Shown here piece by piece: positions 5,825 to 13,466 of a DNA stretch of 21,664 nt. The stretch's first letter is position 1. Each line of letters starts with the position of its first letter. The stretch comes from CALKZN01 sp050633585. GTDB lineage: Bacteria; Pseudomonadota; Gammaproteobacteria; Arenicellales; Arenicellaceae. Below the pieces are notes generated by a model, which saw only the letters and a list, made by a program, of their open reading frames with translations, searched no databases and was not told the origin of the DNA. Location: positions 1 to 21,664 of the forward strand of contig JBOEGT010000049.1 in NCBI GenBank assembly GCA_050633585.1. The letters run 5' to 3'. Both the position numbers and the translations under genes were made by a program.

Positions 5825-8620
5825 ATGTCAACAATCACGATTAAAAAATTTGCAGAACAAATTAAATTAGACCCTGAAAGGTTGGTCAAACAACTCGAGA
5901 AAGCGGGAGTCAAAGGCAAAGGTGTCGATGATGCGCTTGATGATGCTGAAAAGCGACAATTACTTGAGTATCTTCGCGGTGGTGGTAATGCAAATTCTGC
6001 CAATGTCAGTGAAGCACAATCGACGTTAAACGCGAGTCCGCGTGCAAAAATCACGGTGAACCGTAAAACTACCTCGGAAATTCAACAAACTTCGCGAACA
6101 GGTACTACTCGAACGGTTCAAGTTGAAGTGAAAAAGAAGCGCACTTTTGTTAAGAAAGAAGTGCTACTTGAACAAGAGAAGCAGCGTTTGCAACAAGAGC
6201 AAGCAGCAGAGCAGCAAAAAAATGATGAAGCGGCAGCCGCTGAAGCTGCCCGCATTGCTGAAGAGAAACGCTTAATAGCTGAAGCGGTAGAGAAAGAAGC
6301 CGCTGAACAAGAGGCATTAGCCGCCGAAGAAGCTCGAAAAGCGGAAGAAATTGCTGAAAAGGCGCGTGCTGAGGCGGAAGCTCAGGAAGAGGGCCGTCGT
6401 AAAGCCGCAGCTGAAAAAGCGGCAAAAGAAGCAGAAGAAGCAGCTAAAAAAGCGGAAGCAGAAGCTGAGCAAGCAGCAAAAGCAGCGGAAAAGGCCGGTG
6501 AAGCGACGCAAAAAGCGACCCAGAAAGTTGAGGAAGCCGAAGAAGAGCAAGAGAATCTTGTCATTCGTCGAAAAGCACCTGTGAAAGATGGCGAAAAGCG
6601 TATGCCTCGAGCAATTGTTCAGAATGCGCCTAAAATTTCCTTAGATCGTTTGAGATCTGGCCGAGACAAACCAAAACCAAAACCGGCGGAACCTGCAAAA
6701 GCGCCAACGAATGATCGCCGTGGTAAAGGTAAAAATGGTGGTCGTGGTAATGGGCGTGAAGAATTGCATGTTTCTAAGGAGCGCAAAGTACGTGGGCGCG
6801 CAGGAAAAATTAAAACGACATCTGGTGATCAGCATAACTTTGAAAAACCGGTTGCTCCAATTGTTCATGATGTAGAAATCCCAGAAAATATTAGCGTTGG
6901 TGATTTAGCCCAAGCAATGGCAGTTAAATCTAATGAAGTAATAAAGCTATTATTTAATATGGGTACCATGGTCACTATTAATCAAACACTAGATGCTGAT
7001 ACGGCAACTTTGGTGGTTGAGGAAATGGGGCATAATGCAGTCGCGGTTAAAAAAGCTGATCCAGAGGCCTTCTTGTCTAATGAAGAGGCTGAAGTTGATG
7101 AAAGCAGTTTCGAACCTCGCAGTAGTGTTGTGACGGTTATGGGGCATGTTGATCATGGTAAAACATCCTTACTTGATTATATTCGCAAGGCAAAGATAGC
7201 TGCTGGCGAAGCCGGTGGCATCACGCAGCATATCGGGGCATATAAAGTTGAAACCTCAATGGGTGATGTGACTTTCTTGGATACACCTGGTCACGAGGCA
7301 TTTAGCGCTATGCGAGCTCGTGGAGCTCAAGCCACCGATTTAGTTATCTTGGTTGTAGCAGCTGATGATGGTGTGAAACCTCAAACGATTGAAGCGATTC
7401 GCCACTCTAAGAGTGCCGGAGTGCCAATGGTGGTTGCTATTAATAAGATGGATAAAGAGCAAGCTGACCCAGATAAAGTTAAACAAGAGTTAGCGACTGA
7501 AGATGTTATCCCAGAAGATTGGGGTGGTGATGTTCAAATGATCCCAGTATCTGCGCATACGGGTGAAGGTGTTGATACCTTACTTGATGCCTTAGCTCTA
7601 CAAGCTGAAATCTTAGAGTTAAAAGCACGGCCTGAAGGTCCTGCAACCGGTGTAGTTGTTGAGGCTCGTCTTGATAAAGGTCGTGGACCAGTTGCAACAG
7701 TGTTGGTTCAGCAAGGCATTTTAAATGCGGGTGACATTGTTCTTGTCGGCCAAGAGACTGGTAAAGTTAGAATGATGCTTGATAGCTCAGGCAACGCGAT
7801 TAAAACAGCAGGGCCTTCAACGCCTGTTGAGATTCAAGGTATTAGTGGTGTGCCATCTGCAGGTGATGAAATGCAAGTGGTTAGCGATGAACGAAAAGCA
7901 CGTGAAGCAGCCGAATTCCGTCAGGCGCAAGAACGTGAAACTCGCTTATCTCGTCAACAAGCCGCAAAACTTGAAAACATGTTTCAAAACATGAAAGATG
8001 GCAATGTCAAAACGGTTAACGTATTGATTAAGGCTGACGTGCAAGGCTCTATTGAAGCATTGCAAGAGTCTTTAGTGAAGCTCTCTACTGATCAAGTAAA
8101 AGTCAGTGTAGTTCATGGCATGGTTGGTGGTATTAATGAATCTGATATCAACCTAGCTATGGCATCTTCAGCCTTGGTGGTTGGTTTTAATGTTCGTGCT
8201 GATGCCGCAGCAAGAAGGCTTTCCGAATCTGAAAATATTGAAATCAGATACTATAAAGTTATCTATGATGTGATTGATGATTTAACGGCAGCGATGGAAG
8301 GGTTGCTTGATCCTGAAATCAAAGAAAACGTTCTGGGATATGTCGAAGTACGCGATGTTTTCCGAGTGGCTAAGTTGGGTGCAGTAGCTGGCTGTTATGT
8401 GACAGAAGGTATTGTTCGCCGAAACGCAATGGTACGTGTTCTTCGCGAAGGCGTTGTTATCTTTGAGGGTAATATTGATTCATTGAAGCGCTTTAAAGAA
8501 GATGCCACGGAAGTTAAAGCCAATATGGAATGTGGTATCGGTGTGAAAAACTACAACGATATTAAGGCTGGTGATCAACTGGAAATTTTTGAGACGGTTG
8601 AGGTGAAAGCAACGCTTTAG
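5825..8620 (+). CDS. infB: Translation initiation factor IF-2
   Basis: A 931-residue translational GTPase that places fMet-tRNA on the 30S subunit and promotes subunit joining. A small N-terminal IF2-N domain (about 1-53, STITIKKFAEQIKLDPERLV) is followed by a long Ala/Glu/Lys-rich, probably helical linker (about 105-250). A basic Gly/Arg/Lys-rich segment and a second IF2-N domain (about 350-405) come next. The G domain has G1 GHVDHGKT from residue 440, G3 DTPGH, G4 NKMD and a G5-like VSAHTG. Beta-barrel and C1/C2 domains complete the protein. The length is slightly above E. coli IF2-alpha. The start has GAGG 4 bases upstream. An internal start for a shorter IF2 form, known in E. coli, could exist but was not resolved. 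The stop codon lies inside a hairpin that continues toward rbfA. Confidence 0.98.
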   Translation: MSTITIKKFAEQIKLDPERLVKQLEKAGVKGKGVDDALDDAEKRQLLEYLRGGGNANSANVSEAQSTLNASPRAKITVNRKTTSEIQQTSRTGTTRTVQVEVKKKRTFVKKEVLLEQEKQRLQQEQAAEQQKNDEAAAAEAARIAEEKRLIAEAVEKEAAEQEALAAEEARKAEEIAEKARAEAEAQEEGRRKAAAEKAAKEAEEAAKKAEAEAEQAAKAAEKAGEATQKATQKVEEAEEEQENLVIRRKAPVKDGEKRMPRAIVQNAPKISLDRLRSGRDKPKPKPAEPAKAPTNDRRGKGKNGGRGNGREELHVSKERKVRGRAGKIKTTSGDQHNFEKPVAPIVHDVEIPENISVGDLAQAMAVKSNEVIKLLFNMGTMVTINQTLDADTATLVVEEMGHNAVAVKKADPEAFLSNEEAEVDESSFEPRSSVVTVMGHVDHGKTSLLDYIRKAKIAAGEAGGITQHIGAYKVETSMGDVTFLDTPGHEAFSAMRARGAQATDLVILVVAADDGVKPQTIEAIRHSKSAGVPMVVAINKMDKEQADPDKVKQELATEDVIPEDWGGDVQMIPVSAHTGEGVDTLLDALALQAEILELKARPEGPATGVVVEARLDKGRGPVATVLVQQGILNAGDIVLVGQETGKVRMMLDSSGNAIKTAGPSTPVEIQGISGVPSAGDEMQVVSDERKAREAAEFRQAQERETRLSRQQAAKLENMFQNMKDGNVKTVNVLIKADVQGSIEALQESLVKLSTDQVKVSVVHGMVGGINESDINLAMASSALVVGFNVRADAAARRLSESENIEIRYYKVIYDVIDDLTAAMEGLLDPEIKENVLGYVEVRDVFRVAKLGAVAGCYVTEGIVRRNAMVRVLREGVVIFEGNIDSLKRFKEDATEVKANMECGIGVKNYNDIKAGDQLEIFETVEVKATL

Positions 8621-8640
8621 AGCTTATGTGCTAAAGCGTT
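8611..8640 (+). other. Perfect 10-bp hairpin over the infB stop codon, upstream of rbfA
   Basis: AACGCTTTAG (8611-8620, including the infB stop) pairs perfectly with CTAAAGCGTT (8631-8640) around a 10-base loop. No T-run follows, so it is not an intrinsic terminator. It ends 12 bases before the rbfA ATG, which lacks an obvious Shine-Dalgarno sequence. It may act in mRNA processing, stability or translational coupling. Confidence 0.7.
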
Positions 8641-8652
8641 ACTAAATAACAC

Positions 8653-9045
8653 ATGCCAAATTCCAGAGAGTTTCCACGCAGTGATCGTGTCGCCCAAGCC
8701 GTTAGTCGCGGCTTGGCCAACTTGTTGCAATTCGAAGTCAAAGATCAACGAGTAAAGCGTTTGTCAGTTGTTGAAGTCAATGTGACTCGAGACCTACGCC
8801 ATGCCACGATTTTTGTTTTTGGTTCTCAAATGGTTGACGATAATGATATTGAAACGTCTATGCGGCTTTTAGATAAAGCCAAGCCATTTTTAAAACGCCG
8901 CTTGGCGCAAACAATGGATATGCGCCGTTGCCCAGACTTGCACTTTAAATATGATCATTCAATTGTTCGAGGGCAAGAGTTAAGTGCATTAATTGATTCT
9001 GTTGTTGAGCCTGAAGCATCTGATCTAGATGAAAACGAAAAGTAA
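8653..9045 (+). CDS. rbfA: 30S ribosome-binding factor RbfA
   Basis: A 130-residue small KH-fold protein, close to E. coli RbfA in size. It binds immature 30S subunits, helps 16S 5'-end maturation and matters for growth in the cold. Family features are SDRVAQAVSRGLANLLQFEVKD at the start, VNVTRDLRHATIFV in the middle, and RCPDLHFKYDHSI toward the end, followed by an acidic tail. The start at 8653 gives the family N-terminus. It follows infB by 32 bases, of which 20 form the loop and right arm of a hairpin. No clear ribosome-binding site is visible (TAAATAACAC before ATG), so coupling to infB translation is plausible. truB follows after 48 bases. Confidence 0.96.
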   Translation: MPNSREFPRSDRVAQAVSRGLANLLQFEVKDQRVKRLSVVEVNVTRDLRHATIFVFGSQMVDDNDIETSMRLLDKAKPFLKRRLAQTMDMRRCPDLHFKYDHSIVRGQELSALIDSVVEPEASDLDENEK

Positions 9046-9093
9046 TTACTTTTCTTTAGGTATTTACTGTATTCATTAGATAAGGCTATCTTC

Positions 9094-10074
9094 ATGGTTA
9101 AGCATCGTGGCGACAATATTTGTGGTGTTTTATTGTTAGACAAACCGACAGGACGTTCATCTAACTTCTATTTGCAGCGCATTAAGTATTTGTTTAATGC
9201 AAAGAAAGCAGGGCACACGGGTAGTTTGGATCCATTAGCGACAGGTTTGTTGCCGATTTGTTTTGGTAAAGCAACTTGTCTGTCGGAATACTTTCTTCAC
9301 TCGGAGAAATCCTATGAAGCAGTTATTCAGTTAGGTGTTAATACGGACTCTCACGATTGTGATGGTGAGGTTGTTGAGAGACGCGAAGTGAGTGTTTCTG
9401 ATAATCAATTTGAACAGGCATTGTCTCAGTTTCGAGGAGAGATAGAGCAAATACCGCCAATGGTGAGCGCCCTGAAACATAAAGGGCAACCTTTGTATAA
9501 ACTCGCCTTACAAGGCAAGGAAATTGAGCGTAAAGCACGTAAAATGACGGTTTATTCACTAACTGGTTCGTTAATAAAAGATAATCAAGCCTCTTTGCAA
9601 GTTCATTGTTCTAGTGGCTTTTACGTAAGGCAGTTGGCAGCTGACTTAGGTGAGGTTCTAGGTTGTGGTGCACATATCGTCGCATTGCGAAGAACGAGCA
9701 GTAAGCACTTGTCAATTGAAGGTTCTATAGGATTTGAGCAACTTCAAGAGGAGTTTTTGCAAGTAGCTGATGATCAAGAAGCAAGGGCAAATTATCTAAA
9801 AGGTCGCTTGTTGCCTGCTGATGTATTACTGCCATCATTACCTGAGTTTTTTGTGGATATGGTCAACGCGGAGCATGTTTCTCATGGGCGGAAAATTCCA
9901 CAATCTTCTCTATTAGATAGTATGAATAACGGAGTTGAAAACTTAGATGGGCAGCAACATTTTCGTTTGTATCAACAAAGACCTAACGGAGGCAAGCACT
10001 TTCTTGGCATTGCTGAATTGGTGCAAGAAGGATCTGTCAAGGTAAGGCGATTATTTAACCCTGCCATCGCTTAG
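9094..10074 (+). CDS. truB: tRNA pseudouridine-55 synthase TruB
   Basis: A 326-residue enzyme converting U55 in the T-loop of tRNAs to pseudouridine, and also acting as a tRNA-folding chaperone. The catalytic motif GHTGSLDPLATG is at residues 40-51 with the nucleophile Asp46. Other family segments are GVLLLDKPTGRSS near the start, YEAVIQLGVNTDSHDCDGEV, IPPMVSALKHKGQPLYKLA, and CSSGFYVRQLAADLGEVLGCGAH. A PUA-like C-terminal region (about 250-326) follows. AAGG precedes the ATG at 9094 at a workable distance. It ends the rimP-truB run. Unlike in E. coli, rpsO does not follow directly; four unrelated genes intervene. It is convergent with the alanine symporter gene. Confidence 0.97.
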   Translation: MVKHRGDNICGVLLLDKPTGRSSNFYLQRIKYLFNAKKAGHTGSLDPLATGLLPICFGKATCLSEYFLHSEKSYEAVIQLGVNTDSHDCDGEVVERREVSVSDNQFEQALSQFRGEIEQIPPMVSALKHKGQPLYKLALQGKEIERKARKMTVYSLTGSLIKDNQASLQVHCSSGFYVRQLAADLGEVLGCGAHIVALRRTSSKHLSIEGSIGFEQLQEEFLQVADDQEARANYLKGRLLPADVLLPSLPEFFVDMVNAEHVSHGRKIPQSSLLDSMNNGVENLDGQQHFRLYQQRPNGGKHFLGIAELVQEGSVKVRRLFNPAIA

Positions 10075-10175
10075 CGAGTCGTTATTTGAGATTGGAGGCC
10101 TTTAAAGAAAGCCTTCACATCATTAGGGTATTTAGACAAACTGTTCTCTGAAGGTGGAATTTTTTTCAGGTGAAT

Positions 10176-10202
10176 AGGCAACTAGCAAGCTGCTAGTTGC
10201 CT
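10176..10202. other. 12-bp perfect hairpin between convergent truB and symporter gene
   Basis: AGGCAACTAGCA (10176-10187) pairs exactly with TGCTAGTTGCCT (10191-10202) around a 3-base loop. It lies 8 bases past the symporter stop, read on the minus strand. Neither strand has a T-run directly after the stem; T7 at 10160-10166 lies on the plus strand before it. It may be a 3'-end stabilising or bidirectional stop structure, but it is not a classical terminator. The rest of 10075-10210 shows no gene. Confidence 0.6.
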
Positions 10203-10210
10203 GACACTGA

Positions 10211-11557
10211 TCAAACCTCTTTGCTTCTATTGAAGTACTCTTTCGTGAGTTTGAAAATAATAGGGGATAACATGATAAGGCCTACTAAGTTAGGCAGAGC
10301 CATCAACCCAGCAAATGTGTCGGATAAGTTCCAAACAAAGTCAACTTTTTGAATTGAAAACCAGACAATCGCTATTACCCATATAACTCGATAAACGACA
10401 ATGGATTTTGCTTTGAAAAGATATTGCCAGCAACGTTCACCATAATAACTCCAGCCAATGATGGTAGTGAATGCGAAAACTACCAAGGCAATAGCAACCA
10501 CATAGTTGCCACCTAAAAAGGTTTGAGCAAAGGCTTGAGAGGTGAGAGTAGCTCCTGTTTCTCCGCTGGTCCATGCACCTGTGGTTAGAATGCACAGCGC
10601 TGTGATGGTGCAGACAATAATAGTGTCAATGAACACCCCTAACATGGCGATCATTCCTTGTTCTACCGGCTCTTCGGTTTTTGCAGGCGCATGAGCGATA
10701 GCGGCTGATCCAAGTCCTGCTTCGTTTGAGAAAACACCACGGGCAACGCCAAAACGAATGGCTGCAGCAACTGCTGCACCGGCAAAGCCGCCGGTAGCCG
10801 CTGCTGGGGTGAAGGCATGCTTTAAAATCAAAGCGAATGCATCAGGCACTTGTTGTAAGTTAACGAGTATTACCGCTAAGCCAGCGCTGATGTATAAAAC
10901 AATCATAATAGGGATGAGCTTACCGGCGATTTCAGAAATACGCTTAATACCGCCAATGATGACAAAAGCAATTAAGGCCGCAACAATGATTCCGGTATAA
11001 ATTGGCGGAACTCCGAAGCTAGAGTTAACAACTGCCGCCATGGAGTTAATTTGAATACCATTTCCCACACCAAATGCAGCAACAGCTCCAAAAACGGCGA
11101 AAATAATACCTAATACTGACCCTAGCTTGCCGCCGACACCATTTTTTAAATAGTACATCGGTCCACCAATAAATTTTCCTGTTGAATCGGTTTCTCGATA
11201 CTTTACCGCGCAAACGGCTTCAGCATATTTAGTCGCCATTCCAAATAAAGCAATGACCCACATGTAAAATATCGCGCCAGGGCCACCCAGCGTGATGGCG
11301 GTGGCGACACCAGCAATGTTGCCGGTTCCTACAGTAGCCGATAGCGCGGTCATTAATGCGTTAAAGGGCTTTACATCGCCTTTGGCTTTGTTGCGTGTTC
11401 TGCCAAACGTTAAAATTGTGGCAAAACCAATCTTTCTCCAAGGCATAAACGCGAGTCCTGCCGTTAAGAATAAACCGGTGCCTCCGAGAATAATTAACAT
11501 GGGTGGCCCCCATGCTAATGCATTGATTTGGCTAATAAAATTATTTAGTGTTTCCAT
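10211..11557 (-). CDS. Sodium:alanine symporter, AGCS family
   Basis: A 448-residue, strongly hydrophobic inner-membrane protein with about ten or more predicted helices and the usual AGCS length. The family signature GTGNIAGVATAITLGGPGAIFYMW is visible at about residue 77. Further conserved parts are MATKYAEAVCAVKYRE with GGPMYYL, and RGVFSNEAGLGSAAIAHAPAKT in the second half. Members carry alanine or glycine into the cell with Na+ (or H+). A GAGGAA sequence lies upstream of the ATG at 11557. It is downstream of the alanine dehydrogenase gene on the same strand (156-base spacer with a hairpin), so uptake and breakdown of alanine are probably co-expressed. Ligand preference for alanine over glycine is inferred from this neighbour. 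Confidence 0.93.
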   Translation of the reverse strand: METLNNFISQINALAWGPPMLIILGGTGLFLTAGLAFMPWRKIGFATILTFGRTRNKAKGDVKPFNALMTALSATVGTGNIAGVATAITLGGPGAIFYMWVIALFGMATKYAEAVCAVKYRETDSTGKFIGGPMYYLKNGVGGKLGSVLGIIFAVFGAVAAFGVGNGIQINSMAAVVNSSFGVPPIYTGIIVAALIAFVIIGGIKRISEIAGKLIPIMIVLYISAGLAVILVNLQQVPDAFALILKHAFTPAAATGGFAGAAVAAAIRFGVARGVFSNEAGLGSAAIAHAPAKTEEPVEQGMIAMLGVFIDTIIVCTITALCILTTGAWTSGETGATLTSQAFAQTFLGGNYVVAIALVVFAFTTIIGWSYYGERCWQYLFKAKSIVVYRVIWVIAIVWFSIQKVDFVWNLSDTFAGLMALPNLVGLIMLSPIIFKLTKEYFNRSKEV

Positions 11558-11611
11558 AGGAAGTTCCTCTCTAGGGTGTTAGGTTTTTATTATTGTGGTT
11601 TGTCGTGGGGC

Positions 11612-11653
11612 AAAATGGAGTCAAGCTTGCTTTGTATATAAGCAAGCTGCTCC
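11612..11653 (-). terminator. Hairpin between alanine dehydrogenase and symporter genes; weak terminator or attenuator
   Basis: The perfect arms AGCTTGCTT (11624-11632) and AAGCAAGCT (11640-11648) form a 9-bp stem with a 7-base loop, extended by GGAG/CTCC across a small internal loop. On the minus strand the stem is followed by ATTTTG, only four T. It may reduce read-through from the dehydrogenase into the symporter gene or protect mRNA ends. No separate promoter for the symporter was recognised in 11558-11713. Confidence 0.5.
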
Positions 11654-11713
11654 GATTTCAGGGGTGCTTCACTGATGATTGCGAAGTCACCCCAGTGGTG
11701 TGATGTGGAATGT

Positions 11714-12826
11714 TTACAGCATGGTGTTGGCGTTAACGTATTCGTAACCAAGGTTGCTAGCAACGGCTTCGTTCGTGACATGGCCAGCGCAAACATTTAA
11801 TCCATTAAGAAAGTGCTTGTCTTGTTTGAGTGTTTTTTTCCACCCATTATCGGCAAGCTTAATAATGTATGGCAATGTTGCGTTATTCAGTGCTTGAGAT
11901 GATGTTCTCGCTGCTGCGCCTGGCATATTGGCCACACAGTAATGGACAACGTCGTCAACGATATAAATTGGATCTTGATGAGTGGTTGCTTTTGACGTTT
12001 CAAAGCAACCACCTTGGTCGATTGCGACATCTACGACAGCAGAACCAGGTTTCATTTGTTTTATCATGTCAGCGGTCACTAATTTTGGCGCAGCGGCACC
12101 AGGAATGAGAACGCTACCTACGACTAAGTCTGCGGTTAATACTTGATCTTTTAATGATTTTTTATTGGAATGAATCAGCGTTATGGCTGTTCCAAACTGT
12201 TGGTTTAAGCGTCTCAATGAATCAAGGTTGTTGTCTAATAGTGTTACATTTGCTCCCATGCCAAGAGCCATTTGTGCCGCATGTGAACCAACGATTCCTC
12301 CACCAACAATCACGACTTTTGCTGGCTTAACGCCGGGAACACCACCTAAAAGAATGCCGCATCCGCCTTGCGTTTTTTCTAGGCAATGTGCGCCAGCTTG
12401 AATGGACATTCGGCCTGCCACTTCTGACATTGGAACCAAAAGAGGTAGTTGCCCGTTGTCGGAAGTGATCGTTTCATAAGCAATACATGTCGCTTTGCTG
12501 TCGACTAAATCTTTGGTTTGCTCTACATCAGGGGCCAAATGCAAGTAAGTGAATAGCAAGTGACCTTCGTTGAGTTTTTGACGCTCTTCAGCTTGAGGTT
12601 CTTTGACTTTGACAATCATCTCTGCCTGATCAAAAACAGCTTGTGCTGAGTTTGCAATGGTTGCACCAGCCGCTTCATAGTCGGCATCGCTATAGCCGAT
12701 TCCTATACCTGCGTTAGTTTCAACGATGACTTGATGGTTGCGAACCGTTAATTCTTGAACAGAGGAGGGAATCATGCCAACTCTGTACTCATGGTTTTTA
12801 ATTTCTTTTGGGATGCCAATAATCAT
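11714..12826 (-). CDS. ald: Alanine dehydrogenase (NAD-dependent)
   Basis: A 370-residue cytoplasmic enzyme, the standard length, catalysing L-alanine + NAD+ + water to pyruvate, ammonia and NADH. The N-terminus MIIGIPKEIKNHEYRV carries the pyruvate-binding Arg15. Lys75 (VKVKEP) and His96 (YLHLAPD) match the known catalytic residues. The NAD-binding fold shows VVIVGGGIVGSHAAQMALGMG at about 171-191, with the following acidic residue in LLDNN. AGGTG precedes the ATG at 12826. It is divergent from an Lrp/AsnC-type regulator, a common arrangement in which the regulator senses alanine and activates ald. The next gene downstream is an alanine symporter. Together they let the cell use alanine as a carbon and nitrogen source. 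The assignment is secure. Confidence 0.96.
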   Translation of the reverse strand: MIIGIPKEIKNHEYRVGMIPSSVQELTVRNHQVIVETNAGIGIGYSDADYEAAGATIANSAQAVFDQAEMIVKVKEPQAEERQKLNEGHLLFTYLHLAPDVEQTKDLVDSKATCIAYETITSDNGQLPLLVPMSEVAGRMSIQAGAHCLEKTQGGCGILLGGVPGVKPAKVVIVGGGIVGSHAAQMALGMGANVTLLDNNLDSLRRLNQQFGTAITLIHSNKKSLKDQVLTADLVVGSVLIPGAAAPKLVTADMIKQMKPGSAVVDVAIDQGGCFETSKATTHQDPIYIVDDVVHYCVANMPGAAARTSSQALNNATLPYIIKLADNGWKKTLKQDKHFLNGLNVCAGHVTNEAVASNLGYEYVNANTML

Positions 12827-12975
12827 GTTTCACCTAAATATGTTGTTATTAAGGTAATAATAGTAGAGGGCTAGGGTGTTTTATTTCTTTAATTAGGATT
12901 AAAACTAGTGAAAAATGTTTTTTTAAGATAGAATTTTAGTGCTTTATTCTTTTAATGATGTTTTTGGAGGTGAAT
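12827..12975. promoter_or_regulatory. Divergent control region between ald and lrp-like gene
   Basis: This AT-rich 149-base region must hold both outward promoters. A TAGAAT (12929-12934) is a candidate -10 for the regulator gene, but its -35 (TAGTGA, 12906-12911) is poor. No clear ald promoter or symmetrical Lrp operator stands out, though Lrp-family sites are degenerate and AT-rich. Confidence 0.45.
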
Positions 12976-13461
12976 ATGAATTCTTCGTCTGAGAGAGAGC
13001 AGTTAGATCGAATTGATAAAAATATTTTAAATGAGCTGCAAAAAAATGCGCGTATATCAAATGTGGAGCTGGCTCAAAAGGTGGGCTTAAGTGCGACACC
13101 TTGTTTGAATCGCGTCAAGCGATTGGAGAGAATTGATTGTTTGCAGCAGTTCACCGTCAAAATTAATCCAGAATTTCTGGGTGCATCATTACTTGTTTTT
13201 GTTGAGCTACGTTTAGAAAGGACGTCAATTGATGCGTTTGATAATTTTCGAAGAGCCGTGGTGGCTCTGGATGAAGTCATGGAATGTCATTTAGTGTCTG
13301 GAGATTTTGACTACTTGCTAAAAGCGAGAGTGTCGGATATTCAAGCCTATCGTCGATTGTTGGGAGAAACGTTATTAGCGTTACCTCATGTGAACTCCAG
13401 CCGCAGTTATATGGTGATGGAAGAGGTGAAAGAGAGCGAAGCCATACCCATTCCAGCTTAA
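12976..13461 (+). CDS. Lrp/AsnC-family transcriptional regulator
   Basis: A 161-residue DNA-binding protein of normal Lrp length. The N-terminal helix-turn-helix is visible as LDRIDKNILNELQKNARISNVELAQKVGLSATPCLNRVKRLER. The C-terminal RAM ligand-binding and oligomerisation domain follows from about residue 65 (AVVALDEVMECHLVSGDFDYLLKARV), with the conserved Gly-Asp-Phe-Asp-Tyr. The start is set at 12976 because GGAGG lies 5 bases upstream at 12966-12970. An in-frame ATG at 12955 would add seven residues before the ribosome-binding site. The gene is divergent from ald, so it likely controls ald and the symporter in response to alanine. This is inference from position, as with other ald-linked Lrp proteins. 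Its stop lies 5 bases from the convergent C-S lyase gene. Confidence 0.93.
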   Translation: MNSSSEREQLDRIDKNILNELQKNARISNVELAQKVGLSATPCLNRVKRLERIDCLQQFTVKINPEFLGASLLVFVELRLERTSIDAFDNFRRAVVALDEVMECHLVSGDFDYLLKARVSDIQAYRRLLGETLLALPHVNSSRSYMVMEEVKESEAIPIPA

Positions 13462-13466
13462 ATTTA

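Noticed and set aside
6150..6584. Overlapping Leu/Phe-, Ser/Ala- or Lys-rich frames in infB
   Set aside because: They arise from the repetitive Ala/Glu/Lys linker codons of IF-2 read in other frames.
11292..11582. Plus-strand open frame antisense to the alanine symporter
   Set aside because: Low-complexity shadow of a clear AGCS-family gene; no ribosome-binding site or family match recognised.
12955..12975. Upstream ATG start for the Lrp-like gene
   Set aside because: It precedes the GGAGG ribosome-binding site; ATG 12976 has correct spacing and gives the normal length.
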